A DNA stretch of 64,000 nt, taken from Symsagittifera roscoffensis (lineage: Eukaryota > Xenacoelomorpha > Acoela > Convolutidae). How positions within the stretch are numbered: the stretch's first letter is position 1; the number at the start of each line of letters is the position of its first letter. The notes under the pieces were generated by a model. It was given only the letters and a program-made list of their open reading frames with translations. It searched no databases and was not told where the DNA came from. The position numbers and the translations under genes were made by a program. The DNA lies in NCBI RefSeq assembly GCF_963678635.1, contig NC_087065.1, forward strand, positions 13,306,743-13,370,742. Direction: 5' to 3'. Positions 33,204 through 45,585 of the stretch are shown in pieces.

Positions 33204-34768
33204 TGGCCGGTCAGTGGCTGTCCAACCGAACAACGGGCTCTCTGATTTCACATGTTTCTTCGCAGATACGTCGGTTTGTTGGATGCTTTGTGCTTCCTTC
33301 TCGTCCGCCCGCTTCCAGGTTGTACATCCTTTCCTGTATCCTCAGGTTTGTGTTTTCCCTTCTTTCGATTTCGCTTTGTTCTAGGTCTAATTCTCTCTCT
33401 CTGGCAAGATTGGATCTTCTTGCAAGGAGTGCTCATTGTCGTTTATGATCTGCCATTCCTCATTGGCTACCAGCTCACCCACGTTCACCAACTCTTCTCC
33501 TATCTCGTCAGCCTGTATCTTGTCGATCAGGAAGTCATCAGCATACCGGTTGTGTCTCATGCCTGTTTTCTTACGCGCACCTCTTCTGGTCTCTTTTTGT
33601 AAGTCTGGCTCCGTCCATTTTGGTACCTCGTTTTGCTCGGGATCATTCCAATCTTCCTCGGCGAAGGACCCTTTGTCCGAATCTACTTCTATCTTTTCGT
33701 CGTCATCCATGCTCACTTTCTCGTTGCCATCATTCTTCTCTCTGGTGCGTTTTTCGTTTACCTCATATGCTGGCTCTACCAGTAGATACTCGAGTCCTTC
33801 CATGTTTTGTGGTACGCACCAGTCTTCCGGTGATGGGACGTGAGGTTTCTGATTCTCGTAGTGCGCCGCACGCCCTGTACTCAAGCGATAAAACCGACCC
33901 TGCTGGTGCACTTCCGTCATCATGAACGGCCCTCTCCATTTCTACAATAGCTTCTTTGTTCCTTTAGGATGTATGACGTTCTGGAACACCCAGACGTACT
34001 GTTCCACAGCATACGGCTTCACTCGAAGTAATTTTTCATCGTACTTCTTCCGATGTCTCATCTGCGCCTTTGCTGTGTTCCTTCTGCACACCTCGTTAAG
34101 CTCCTGTTGTCTCCTGACTGCTTCCTTCACATATGCCTGCGGCGACGTCTTCTTTCCCTCATACTCCGGATAGAAGAAGGTTAGGGCATCGTTCTCTCTC
34201 TAACTGTCAACATCATGAAATTACTGATCCCCGTTGTTGAGTGTTGCATGCTGTTTTACGCCCCCACAACCTGCGGCAGATATTTGTCCCAGTCAGTCAT
34301 ATATCCCGAGCAATACGCCCGGAGCATATTCACTAGTGCTATGTTCTGTCTCTCCACTAATCCATTCGTTTGTGGATGGTAGGTTGTTGAATGGGCCTGT
34401 GCAATGTGGGATCTTCTCATTAGTTCTTTTGTCAGGTCCCCCACGAATGCTTTCCCATTGTCCGATCGGAATGTCATCGTACAACCATATCGTGATATCC
34501 AGTGCTTTATCAAGTGATCACAAGTTTCTTCCGCCGATGCCATCTGACATGGTGCCGCTTCTACCAGTTTCGTGAAATGATCTATAGTTACTAACATCTG
34601 GTTACATTGTGGATTGAAGACAGCTCTTGTCTCTCGTAGAATTCCGTCTTCATGCTCTAGCTGTCAGGATTTTGGTGCTTGTCCCTCGTTATGTGTTCAA
34701 TGATCATATTGGAACTATCCAGCCGCACTAGCCATCTCCCGATGTATCTTTGGTCCATTGTCTCGAAC
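33204..34768 (-). pseudogene. pol: Family-B RNase H tail, integrase core and tether in unit U1
   Basis: Begins with the RNase H end (MDQRYIGRWLVRLD, RDKHQ), then a deletion into the integrase core (MLVTIDHFTKLVEAAPCQ, FRSDNGKAF, TNGLVERQN), the basic helix EAVRRQQELNEVCRRNTAKA, the KWRGPFM beta segment and the acidic tether. The first catalytic Asp and the HHCC finger are missing. The tether then fuses to ORF3 and everything between (macro, ORF2, ORF3 N-terminus) is deleted. Confidence 0.8.
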
Positions 34769-36197
34769 ACACAGTCTCGAACAACTCAAGCCTCCGGTTG
34801 TATTTAATGGCATGTATTGACTCCACTCTAGGTGCTCTCGATTATCAATTTTTCGTCGAATTCTCCTCGATCCATCGCAGCGCCAGCATCGTGCTCACCA
34901 CAAAAAGAGTGACCTTCTGTTGGTGACCGGGCAGCCCTATTGACCGAATTTCTTCCACGTCCCATATCAAGCAGAGGTTTGAGTGCTCCGGATACCAAAC
35001 TGTCTGTGCCAGACAATGGCATGGGCATTCCCCGGGTGTCAGGTTGATGCTACGGAGGGTGCTTTCTCCCGAAGCTTCCAACAGAGGTTCGAACTTCATC
35101 ATTTTCTCATGCGTCACGTCGTTTTCTTCCATGGCTGGGGCACTAATAATTGCTTTTCCTATCGTATTCTGTCTTTCAAAGTCACTTGTGTTCACTTCTT
35201 CCAAACTCCAGAGACCTTCCCCTCAGATCTCGCTCAAGTCCTCTCTTCGATCTCCAAGCACTGCTCCTAGTATCTTCCGCAACAACTTGTGATAGTGGTG
35301 CGACATTCGTGTCAACCGTACACACTTGGGCACCGAAAAAGCCTTGTCGATTAACACCCTCTGACTAGGTGCTTCCACCATCGCCATGTGTAGTGGAGAA
35401 TGGCTTCCGCACAGATTGGCCAAGACTGATCCTACCAGAGACTTAGCATTCCTGGGTAGATTGTAGGCCTCGCTCACAGAAAATCCCATCTCCGCCTCAA
35501 GACCAATCTTCCATCCTCTGATCTGCTTCTGGATCATATGCAACACTCCTGGCTAAGACTCCACGCTTAACGCTGTCACCAAATGGTGTTCGGACTCCAG
35601 CATCTCTAGAGATTGTAAACTGCACATCCTCGAGAAAAACCCCAATGCCGTCGCTACATTTACAGTGGTGCTCGCGTAACACTCAGCCATTATCTGCACC
35701 TCGCTCTTCTCCTTCTCCGTTATGTTACCGAACCAAGTGGCTAAATCTTCCCTCTGGAAAGATTGTATTCTGACACAGGGACGCCAATCACAAGAATGCT
35801 CTCCTCCTCCACATCCCAGGTCCAGACAGCTGCCCGGCTCGATCTTCTTCACCAGCTTGTCCAGCTTGCTCGTTGCTCCCTCCGATTCCCCTTGATGAGG
35901 TAGGACCAATTTGTGCGTTACATTCAAATTTCCCAGATCTTCATCTTTCGCTGGCGAAAATATCATCCGCTCCGTTACTTCCTCAATCAGGCTTGCGTGG
36001 GGACGCGGGCAGTAGGATGGCCTCAATAACTTCCAAACGGTCCCCAAACTCGTAGAAAACACGTCGTTTCTGCTTCCTAGTCTTAGTTCGACCTTTTTGT
36101 CCGAATGCGGCACACTGATGACTTCCGGCATCTTCTCAAATAGCAGACCTAGGCTCGGTCTTTCCCTTTCCGTCGGGTCAATCTCAATTATTTCTAG
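34769..36197 (-). pseudogene. Family-B ORF3 copy in unit U2
   Basis: Same fused start (IIEIDPTERERPSLG) as U1. The Trp after CLAQTV is intact here. A stop interrupts at about 35550 and a frameshift near 35220. The 3' end is cut at RRLELFETVC, where the DNA jumps to the RNase H tail of U1 through a shared TTCGAGAC. No 3' UTR or LTR follows, so U1 and U2 are joined directly. Confidence 0.8.
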
Positions 36198-37740
36198 TGG
36201 CCGGCCAGTGGCTGTCCAATCAAACAACGGGTTCGCTGATTTCACATGTTTCTTCGCAGATACGTCGGATTGTTGGATGCTTTGTGCTTCCTTCTCGTCC
36301 GCTTCCAGGTGGTGCATCCTTTCCTGTATCCTCAGGTTTGTGTTTTCCCTTCTTTCAATTTTGCTTTGTTCTAGGTCTAATTCTCTCTCTGGCATGATTG
36401 GATCTTCTTGCAAGGAGTGCTCACTGTCGTTTATGATCTACCATTCCTCATTGGCTACCAGCTCACCCACGTTCACCAACTCTTCTCCTATCTCGTCAGC
36501 CTGTATCTTGTCAATCAGGAAGTCATCAGCATACCGGTTGTGTCTCATGCCTGTTTTCTTACGCGCACCTCTTCTGGTCTCTTTTTGTAAGTCTGGCTCC
36601 GTCCATTTTGGTACCTCGTTTTGCTCGGGATCATTCCAATCTTCCTCGGCGAAGGACCCTTTGTCCGAATCTACTTCTATCTTTTCGTCGTCATCCATGC
36701 TCACTTTCTCGTTCCCATCATTCTTCTCTCTGGTGCGTTTTTCGTTTACCTCATATGCTGGCTCTACCAGTAGATACTCGAGTCCTTCCATGTTTTGTGG
36801 TACGCACCAGTCTTCCGGTGATGGGAAGTGAGGTTTCAGATTCTCGTAGTGCGCCGCACGCCCTGTATTCAAGCGATAAAACCGACCCTGCTGGTGCACT
36901 TCCGTTATCATGAACGGCCCTCTCCATTTCTACAATAGCTTCTTTGTTCCTTTAGGATGTATGACGTTCTGGAACACCCAGACGTACTGTTCCACTCGAA
37001 GTAATTTTTCATCGTACTTCTTCCGCTGTCTCATCTACGCCTTTGCTGTGTTCCTTCTGCACACCTCGATAAGCTCCTGTTGTCTCCTGACTGCTTCCTT
37101 CACATATCCCTGCGGCGACGTCTTCTTTCCCTCATACTCCGGATAGAAGAAGGTTAGGGCATCGTTCTCTCTCTAACTGTCAACATCATGAAATGACTGA
37201 TCCCCGTTGTTGAGTGTTGCGTGCTGTTTTACGCCCCCACCATGCGGCAGATATTTGTCCCAGTCAGTCATATATCCCAAGCAATACACCCGGAGCATAT
37301 TCACTAGTGCTATGTTCTGTCTCTCCACTAATCCATTCGTTTGTGGATGGTAGGTTGTTGAATGGGCCTGTGCAATGTGGGATCTTCTCATTAGTTCTTT
37401 TGTCAGATCCCCCACGAATGCTTTCCCATTGTCCGATTGGAATGTCATCAGACAACCATATCGTGATATCCAGTGCTTTATCAAGTGATCACAAATTTCT
37501 TCCGCCGATGCCGTCTGACATGGTACCGCTTCTACCAGTTTCGTAAAATGATCTATAACTACTAACATCTGGTTATATTTTGGAATGAAGACAGCTCTTG
37601 TCTCTCGTAGAATTCCGTCTTCATGATCTAGCTGTCAGCATTTTGGTGCTTGTCCCTCGTTCTGTGTTCAATGATCATATTGGAACCATCCAGCCGCACT
37701 AGCCATCTCCCGATGTAACTTTGGTCCATTGTCTCGAACA
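36198..37740 (-). pseudogene. pol: Family-B RNase H tail, integrase core and tether in unit U2
   Basis: Parallel to the U1 pol piece at an offset of about 2971 bp. Integrase core with FQSDNGKAF and TNGLVERQN, stops and frameshifts around 37190-36910, then the tether from KWRGPFMITEVHQQ through MRHNRYADDFLIDKI. A TAG at 36438 replaces a Gln found in other units. Confidence 0.8.
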
Positions 37741-39772
37741 CACAGTCTCGAACAACTCAAGCCTCCGGTTGTATTTAATGGCATGTATTGACTCCACTCT
37801 AGGTGCTCTCGATTCTCAAGTTTTCGTCCAGTTCTCCTCGATCCATCGCAGCGCCAGCATCGTGCTAACCACAAAAATAGCAACCTTCTGTTGGTGACCG
37901 GGCAGCCCTATTGACCGAATTTCTTCCACGTCCCATATCAAGCAGAGGTTTGAGTGTTCCGGATACCAAACTGTCTGTGCCAGACAATGGCATGGGCATT
38001 CCCCGGGTGTCAGGTTGATGCTCCGGAGGGTTCTTTCTCCCGAAGCTGTCCTTCAAAGTCACTTGTGTTCACCTCTTCCAGACTCCAGAGATCTTCCCCT
38101 CAGATCTCGCTCAAGTCCTCTCTTCGATCTCCAGACACTGCTCCTAGTATCTTCCGCAACAACTTGTGAGAGTGGTGTGACATTCGTGTCAATCGTACAC
38201 ACTTGGGCACCGAAAAAGCCTTGTCGATTAACACCCTCTGACTAGGTGCTTCCACCATCGCCATGTGTAGTGGAGAATGGCTTCCGCACAGATTGGCCAA
38301 GACTGATCCTACCAGAGACTTAGCATTCCTGGGTAGATTGTAGGCCTCGCTCACAGGAAATCCCATCTCCGCCTCAACACCAATCTTCCATCCTCTGATC
38401 TGCTTCTGGATCATATGCAACACTCCTGGCCAAGACTCCACGCTTAACGCTGTCACCAAATGGTGTTCGGACTCCAGCATCTCTAGAGATTGTAAACTGC
38501 ACATCCTCGAGAAAAACCCCAATGTCGTCGCTACATTTACAGCGGTGCTCGCGTAACACTCAGCCATTATCTGCACCTCGCTCTTCTCCTTCTCCGTTAT
38601 GTTACCGAACCAAGTGGCTAAATCCTCCCTGTGGAAGGATTGTATTCTGACACAGGGATGCCAATCACAAGAATGCTCTCCTCCTCCACATCCCAGGTCC
38701 AGACAGCTGCCCGGCTCCATCTTCTTCACCAGCTTGTCCGGCTTGCTCGTTGCTCCCTCCGATTCCCCTTGATGAGGTAGGACCAATTTGTGCACTATAT
38801 TCAAATTTCCCAGATCTTCATCTTTCGCTGGCGACAATATCACCCGCTCCGTTTCTTCCTCAATCAGGTTCGCGTGGGGACGCGGGCAGCAGGATGGCCT
38901 CACTAACTTCCAAGTGGTCCCCAAATTTGTAGAAGACACGTCGTTTAATCTTCCCAGTCTTAGTTCGACCTTTTTCTCCGAACGCGGCACACTGATAACT
39001 TCCGGCATCTTCTCAAGTAGCTGCCCTAGGCTCGGTCTTTCCCTTTCCGTCGGGTCAATCTCAATTATTTCCTCCATCCAGAACTCCAACAACTCCGCCA
39101 TTTCAAAATTCATTCAAGCGTTTCCAGCTTCTGAATCCAAGAAAGGATTGTATGTCTTCTCCATCACTCCAGACACATATTGATATTCTGCCCGCTTCGC
39201 GGGCCTCGAGTAATCTTCTGCCAGAGCCAGGTTGCGATGTACATCGTGATCCTTGCCGAATTTCTTGATGGAGAACCTCCTTATTTCATCAAGCTTTCCG
39301 TGGTTCTCTAGAGACTGCCTTGAGCCATCCTCCTTGGCAATCCCAGTACTCTGGTACACATTCAGGATGACGGTGGCGACTCTCCTTTCCATCGTCTTAC
39401 TTCCTATCCTTCTTTGGTGGCACGTCTGGACGGTGGTGTCAGACATCACTAACATTATCCATCTCAAGAAGCAGGTGGCATCTTTCCTCCTCGCTAGACT
39501 CAATCTCGAGTTATCTGGAGCAATGTGTTGCACCAACATTTGGTACACGTGCATACCCGCATCGCCCAGTCCGATTTTGTCCAATGAAGTCAACGCCTCT
39601 TATGCCACTCTGGCCAGGCTCCATGAAAACAGCAACTATCTCGCTGTCCTGACAAAAGTATTCGCAAGATCAAATCCTCTCACGCCTCCGTCCACGTTTC
39701 AGGATAGCCATCTGGTCTGCTCATGATTCGAAATTCCATCCGAGGTGTAACCCACCATCAGCACGGCTTCAA
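37741..39772 (-). pseudogene. Family-B ORF3 copy U3 without the pol fusion
   Basis: The longest family-B ORF3 copy. Upstream of IIEIDPTERER it continues with FEMAELLEFWMEE and a helical region (RKDATCFLRWIM, YQYVSGVMEKTYNPF) that parallels element A ORF3 (RKDALCFVRFVV, FEYVSGIPGMAYNPF). It therefore shows the ancestral sequence at the point where the other units are fused to pol. A stop near 39114, a deletion of about 120 bp near 38047 and the truncation at FETVC (37745) disable it. It runs into the assembly gap. Confidence 0.8.
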
Positions 39773-39972
39773 NNNNNNNNNNNNNNNNNNNNNNNNNNNN
39801 NNNNNNNNNNNNNNNNNNNNNNNNNNNNNNNNNNNNNNNNNNNNNNNNNNNNNNNNNNNNNNNNNNNNNNNNNNNNNNNNNNNNNNNNNNNNNNNNNNNN
39901 NNNNNNNNNNNNNNNNNNNNNNNNNNNNNNNNNNNNNNNNNNNNNNNNNNNNNNNNNNNNNNNNNNNNNNNN
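39773..39972. other. Assembly gap (200 N)
   Basis: Exactly 200 unknown bases, likely a placeholder of arbitrary size. Left of it is family-B ORF3, right of it different sequence, so an unknown amount of element may be missing. Confidence 0.98.
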
Positions 39973-40566
39973 CCTATCAACCAGGTAAGTCACCTCTATC
40001 CAAGATGCGCTGCGTGGTTGATTGATTTTAAATTAAGTATGAAGCAAACAAAAATCTGCCAAATTTTGTGAAAAAATTTTTTTACCGAGAAAAACTCAAG
40101 TACCCGGTTTGTAACGCTCATCGCAAGAGCAATAAAACTAATTAATCAAACCAATCTAAGCAAGCTAAACAATGAACAGATCATACCAAAGAAAAACGCA
40201 GTTGAAAAACTAGGTGAAACACAATTTTCGTATGTTTCGAAGAATGACACCTAGGGCCCAGCTAAAGCTGGAGCTACGCGTTTGATATTTCTCGCGATAT
40301 TATACTGATGCGGAACGAAATTCGTTATTTCAAAAATTGGACTTAGTCATAAACTGTTGTTGTTTCTCTAATGAAAGAAAAGAAGAATAAAATTAATCAA
40401 GATTTTGGAATACTCTTAAAGACGTAACCTGTCTCTTACAAAAATGAAGGAGTAGCCACTTTAGCAGGAAAACCTCGCGCAACCGGTTCTTTTGAATAAA
40501 AATTGCATAGTTTTTAAGAAAATTTGAAAACTTTAAAAAACGGTCAAAATTCAAAAATTAGAAAAC
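39973..40566. other. AT-rich flank, possible gag/leader remnant
   Basis: No gene seen. Close to the gap, TCACCTCTATCCAAG matches 15 bases of the element A gag start (about 21470), so the first 30 bases may be a minus-strand family-B gag remnant. The rest (to 40566) is AT-rich without recognisable structure and stops at the LTR edge. Confidence 0.35.
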
Positions 40567-41451
40567 TGAAACAGTCGCCTACTTAAATCACAAATGAGTT
40601 TAATGAAAAATAGGCCCTAAAACCATTGGCTCAAGAGTCAGGGTCACTATCTTTTGTGTTTTTCAACCTCAAACGGTCGGAGCCAATTCGGTTCACTTGC
40701 GACATGAGACTACAAACCGCGTTACATTTAAAGGCTACTACCAAAATACCCCCCCCCCACTCTAGAAATAAGAACGCCCCCATGCTTAGATCTCAAAATA
40801 CCTAAATCACATGACCGCCGTTAAAAACAGGGTCGGAACTTTACGTCTACAGTTACTTTTTATTATACAGTGGACCTTTGATCCATTTCAGATGGATCAA
40901 CAACTAAACTCTCTCTAACTCAACATAATAATGTAAAACACACTCAAGAAATTTAAATTGGGTACTTACATACCAACACGACCTCTAGAATTGAGTAACT
41001 AAAATTTAAAGTAACTCTAGAATTAATCCGGTAATCAAGCTTAACTCAAGAAGTTTGAAATGAACAAGTTTTAACTCAACTTACACGTTGTTATATGGAC
41101 CATTGGACAACTTCAGCTGTCCACTTTTCCAATGAAGGTTCACTCTGGTCCACTCAAACTCCTCTATTTGTTCGCGGTCACTCTCGATCCTTTGCCAAGA
41201 ATAAGACAGCTGTACTCTCGTTCGATTTATTTGGCGAAATTGCGAATAGCAATTTCACGCTCCTACTTTTTGGACTACTTTCCCGTGATTATAGTTCGAT
41301 TTTTCTGATCTTATTCTCTTGTATTTTCAATTGTCGCGAGAAACTTGAGCTTGAAATGCTCAATTCGAATGTTTGAAAAATTGCATTTCACCCCAAAATC
41401 AAGACTAAACGTTGCTCAAGGTCATACTTCCAAACATGACCGACTGGCACA
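40567..41451 (-). repeat. Complete family-B LTR
   Basis: 885 bp, from TGAAACAGTCGCC (plus-strand reading; one base off the usual TGTAACAG) to GGCACA. No primer binding site follows its 3' end, and 3' UTR plus tether sequence precede it, so it is a 3' LTR. It contains a run of nine C at about 40750. Confidence 0.75.
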
Positions 41452-42345
41452 TACTCCCTGGACTCAAGATCGATGTTCTTATTGCGTGTTGTCGTCTGTC
41501 AGCGGTTCCCCAGAAAGTCGAGTGCGTCTCAAGATACAGTTCCAGTGGTCGTTTATAGAAGTTTGCTGCAGATTTAACTTTTTCTACACCCCAAAACTCA
41601 CAGCCATGCAAAATTGTCACGTTGTCGCTAAACAGCAATCAAAATCTGCATACGCCTTCACCCTTATTTTCCGCTTTGTAAGCTATCATTAAAAATTTTT
41701 TTGTTTTGCGCATTCAGAAAATTGTCATGCAGCATTTTGATTTATATAGTAAATATAGTATAATAATAAAAATTACTTTTTATTAAAATTTCTTTTCCGT
41801 GCCCTCAGATTTCATCTGAGATCAGACTCAAGCCCCCTTTTGCTTTCCCCCACGTTCACCAACTCTTGTCCTATCTCGTCAGCCTGTACCTTGTCGATCA
41901 GGAAGTCATCAGCATACCGGTTGTGTCTCATGCCTGTTTTCTTACGCGCACCTTTTCTGGTCTCTTTTTGTAAGTCTGGCTACGTCCATTTTGGTACCTC
42001 GTTTTGCTCGGGATTATTCCAATCTTCCTCGGCGAAGGACCCTTTGTCCGAATCTACTTCTATCTTTTCGTCGTCATCCATGCTCATTTTCTCGTTGCTA
42101 TCATTCTTATCTCTGGTGCGTTTTTCGTTTACCTCATATGCTGGCTCTACCAGTAGATACTCGAGTCCTTCCATGTTTTGTGGTACGCACCAGTCTTCCG
42201 GTGATGGGACGTGAGGTTTCAGATTCTCGTAGTGCATCGCACGCCCTGAACTCAAGCGATAAAACCGACCCTGCTGGTGCACTTCCGTTATCATGAACGG
42301 CCCTCTCCATTTCTACAATAGCTTCTTTGTTCCTTTAGGAGGTAT
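41452..42345 (-). pseudogene. pol: Family-B 3' UTR joined to a pol tether fragment
   Basis: 41452-41850 is family-B 3' UTR with a purine tract. It is joined directly to tether sequence (QADEIGQELVNV... back to KWRGPFMITEVHQQ near 42300), so ORF3 is entirely deleted here. A TAG near 41981 breaks the tether. At its 5' end it is fused to the tail of the next ORF3 copy through CAGAACGTCAT. Confidence 0.7.
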
Positions 42346-44290
42346 GACGTTCTGTCTTCGAGGTACCGGGTCCTGACACGCTCGACATCGTAATTTGTCT
42401 TGTCAGTTCTTCATCGTCATCGGAACTGATTACGATCTTTTCCCATGCTTTCAGCTGTTCGTAGGCTCGCATCCATTCCTTTTGCTCTTGTAGCCTTTTC
42501 GCTTGATTCGGCAGACCCTTTACTTTGGATTCCCTATTCAAGCCAAAGGAATTGTGCAAGCTCAGGCTGAAGTTTTTCGCCAAGCCCTCCTCCAATATCG
42601 ATTCCCTTGCTTTGGTGTTATCTCGAGACACTCTACCAACCCTTTTACAACCCGTGGTTCTCGCATTACGATGAGTTAGAAAGGGTCTGATGAAGGCCTC
42701 GGGCCCGATCTTGGCCAGGAACTGTCGATATTCTGTCTGATGCTTCTTCATGTCATTCTTCGTCACCGTATACAGCCACGACGTCAGCGTCGCTCGAAAC
42801 CATGAAAAAAATCTCATGCGACTCCACACGTGCCTCACTTCCTGGTTTACAGCGAATAATTTTTACACAGACTCGAACAACTCAAGCCTCCGGCTGCAGT
42901 CAATGGCATGTATTGACTCCATTCTAGGTGCTCTCGATTCTCGATTTTTCGTCGAGTTCTCCTCGATCCATTGCAGCGCCAGCATCGTGCTAGCCACAAA
43001 AAGAGTGACCTTCTGTTGGTGACCGGGCAGCCCTATTGGCCGAATTTCTTCCACGTCCCATATCAAGCAGAGGTTCAAGTGTTCCGGATACCAAACTGTC
43101 TGTGCCAGAGAATGGCATGGGCATCCCCGGGTGTCAGGTTGATGCTCCGGAGGGTTCTTTCTCCCGAAGCTTCCAACAGAGGCTCGAACTCCATCATTTT
43201 CTCATGCGTCACGTCGTTTTCTTCCATGGCTGGGGCACTAATCATCGCTTTTCCAATCGTATCCTGTCTTTCAAAGTCACTTGTGTTCACCTATTCCAGA
43301 CTCCAGAGATCTTCCCCTCAGATCTCGCTCAAGTCCACTCTTCGATCTCCAGGCACTGCTCCTAGTATCTTCCGCAACAACTTGTGAGAGTGGTGTGACA
43401 ATCGTTTCAATCGTACACACTTGGGCACCGAAAAAGCCTTGTCGATTAACACCCTCTGACTAGGTGCTTCCACCATCGCCATGTGTAGTGGAGAATGGCT
43501 TCCGCACAGATTGGCCAAGACTAATCCTACCAGAAACTTAGCATTCCTGGGTAGATTGTAGGCCTCGCTCACAGGAAATCCCATCTCCGCCTCAACACCA
43601 ATCTTCCATCCTCTGATCTGCTTCTGGATCATATGCAACACTCCTGGCCAAGACTCCACGCTTAACGCTGTCACCAAATGGTGTTCGGACTCCAGCATCT
43701 CTAGAGATTGTAAACTGCACATCCTCGAGAAAAACTCCAATGCCGTCGCTACATTTACAGTGGTGCTCGCGTAACACTCAGCCATTATCTGCACCTCGCT
43801 CTCCTCCTTCTCCGTTATGTTACCGAACCAAGTGGCTAAATCCTCCCTCTGGAAGGATTGTATTCTGACACAGGGACGCCAATCACAAGAATGCTCTCCT
43901 CCTCCACATCCCAGGTCCAGACAGCTGCCCGGCTTCATCTTCTTTATCAACTTGTCCAGCTTGCTCGTTGCTCCCTCCGATTCCCCTTGATGAGGTAGGG
44001 TTAATTTGTGCACTAAATTCAAATTTCCCAGATATTCATCTTTCGCTGGCGACAATATCACCCGCTCCGTTACTTCCTCAATCAGGCTCGCGTGGGGACG
44101 CGAGCAGCAGGATGGCCTCAGTAACTTCCAAACGGTCCCCAAATTCGTAGAAAACAGGTCGTTTCTGCTTCTTAGTCTTAGTTCGACCTTTTTGTCCGAA
44201 CGCGGCACACTGATAACTTCCGGCATCTTCTCAAGTAGCAGACCTAGGCTCGGTCTTTCCCTTTCCCACGGGTCAACCTCAATTATTTCT
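42346..44290 (-). pseudogene. Family-B ORF3 copy in unit U4
   Basis: Retains almost the full C-terminal two thirds, including MRHVWSRMRFFSWFRA and the acidic end SSDDDEELTRQITMSS. The stretch 44643-43318 is one uninterrupted 441-codon chimera of pol tether and ORF3. A TGA at 43318 and a frameshift near 43115 follow, and a stop lies near 42860. The end is fused to a pol tether remnant and not to a 3' UTR. Confidence 0.8.
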
Positions 44291-45232
44291 AGTGGCCGGT
44301 CAGTGGCTGTCCAACCGAACAACGGGTTCTCTGATTTCACATGTTTCTTCGCAGATACGTCGCCTTGTTGGATGCTTTGTGCTTCCTTCTCCTCCGCTTC
44401 CAGGTTGTGCATCCTTTCCTGTATCCTCAGGTTTGTGTTTTCCCTTCTTTCAATTTCGCTTTGTTCTAGGTCTAATTCTCTCTCTGGCATGATTGGATCT
44501 TCTTGCAAGGAGTGCTTACTGTCGTTTATGATCTGCCATTCCTCATTGGCTACCAGCACACCCACGTTCACCAACTCTTCTCCTATCTCGTCAGCCTGTA
44601 TCTTGTCGATCAGGAAGTCATCAGCATACCGGTTGTGTCTCATGCCTGTTTTCTTACGCGCACCTCCTCTGGTCTCTTTTTGTAAGTCTGGTTCCGTCCA
44701 TTTTGGTACCTCGTTTTGCTCGGGATAATTCCAATCTTCCTCGGCGAAGGACCCCTTTCCGAATCTATTTCAATCTTTTCGTCGTCATCCATGCTCACTT
44801 TCTCGTTGCCATCATTCTTCTCTCTGGTGCGTTTTTCGTTTACCTCATATGCTGGCTCTGCTGGTGCACTTCCGTTATCATGAACGGCCCTCTCCATTTC
44901 TACAATAGCTTCTTTGTTCCTTTAGGATGTATGACATTCTGGACAACCATATCGTGATATCCAGTGCTTTATCAAGTGATCACAAGTTTCTTCCGCCGAT
45001 GCCATCTGACATGGTACCGCTTCTACCAGTTTCGTGAAACGATCTATAATTACTAACATCTGGTTTTATTGTGGAATGAAGACAGCTCTTGTCTCTCGTA
45101 GAATTCCCTCTTCATGCTCTAGCTGTCAGCATTTTGGTGCTTGTCCCTCGTTCTGTGTTCAATGATCATATTGGAACCATCCAGTCGCACTAGCCATCTC
45201 CCGATGTAACTATGGTCCATTGTCTCGAACAC
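44291..45232 (-). pseudogene. pol: Family-B RNase H tail, short integrase piece and tether in unit U4
   Basis: RNase H end, about 120 bp of integrase (FTKLVEAVPCQMASAEE), then a deletion of the rest of the core directly into the VIHPKGTKKLL segment (about 44940) and a tether with a further deletion near 44865. Shares the FETVC/RNase H joint with U1 and U2 (about 45230), so these joints descend from one event. Confidence 0.75.
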
Positions 45233-45585
45233 ACAGTCTCGAACAACTCAAGCCTCCGGTTGTATTTAATGGCATGTAATGACTCCACTCTAGGTGCTCT
45301 CGATTCTCAATTTTTTGTCGAGTTCTCCTCGATCCATCGCAGCGCCAGCATCGTGCTAACCACAAAAAGAGCGACCTCCTGTTGGTGACCGGGCAGCCCT
45401 ATTGACAGAATTTCTTCCACGTCCCATATCAAGCAGAGGTTCGAGTGTTCCGGATACCAAACTGTCTGTGCCAGACAATGGCATGGGCATTCCCCGGGTG
45501 TCAGGTTGATGCTCCGGAGGGTTCTTTCTCCCGAAGCTTCCAACAGAGGTTCGAACTCCATCATTTTCTCATGCGTCACGTCGTG
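45233..45585 (-). pseudogene. Family-B ORF3 fragment interrupted by an insertion
   Basis: Residues from HEKMMEFEPLLEAS through HCLAQTVWYPEHSN to RRLELFETVC. Its upstream half continues at 46373, so a 787-bp insertion splits the gene. About 12 bp of ORF3 are lost at the insertion point. Confidence 0.75.

Noticed and set aside
35800-35845. LDLGCGGG in family-B ORF3 resembles motif I of SAM-dependent methyltransferases
   Set aside because: No following acidic strand or other methyltransferase motifs, and element A ORF3 has CLAQHSGMEG at the aligned place, so the motif is not conserved.
39699-40025. Open frames spanning the N run
   Set aside because: They consist mostly of unknown residues and carry no information.
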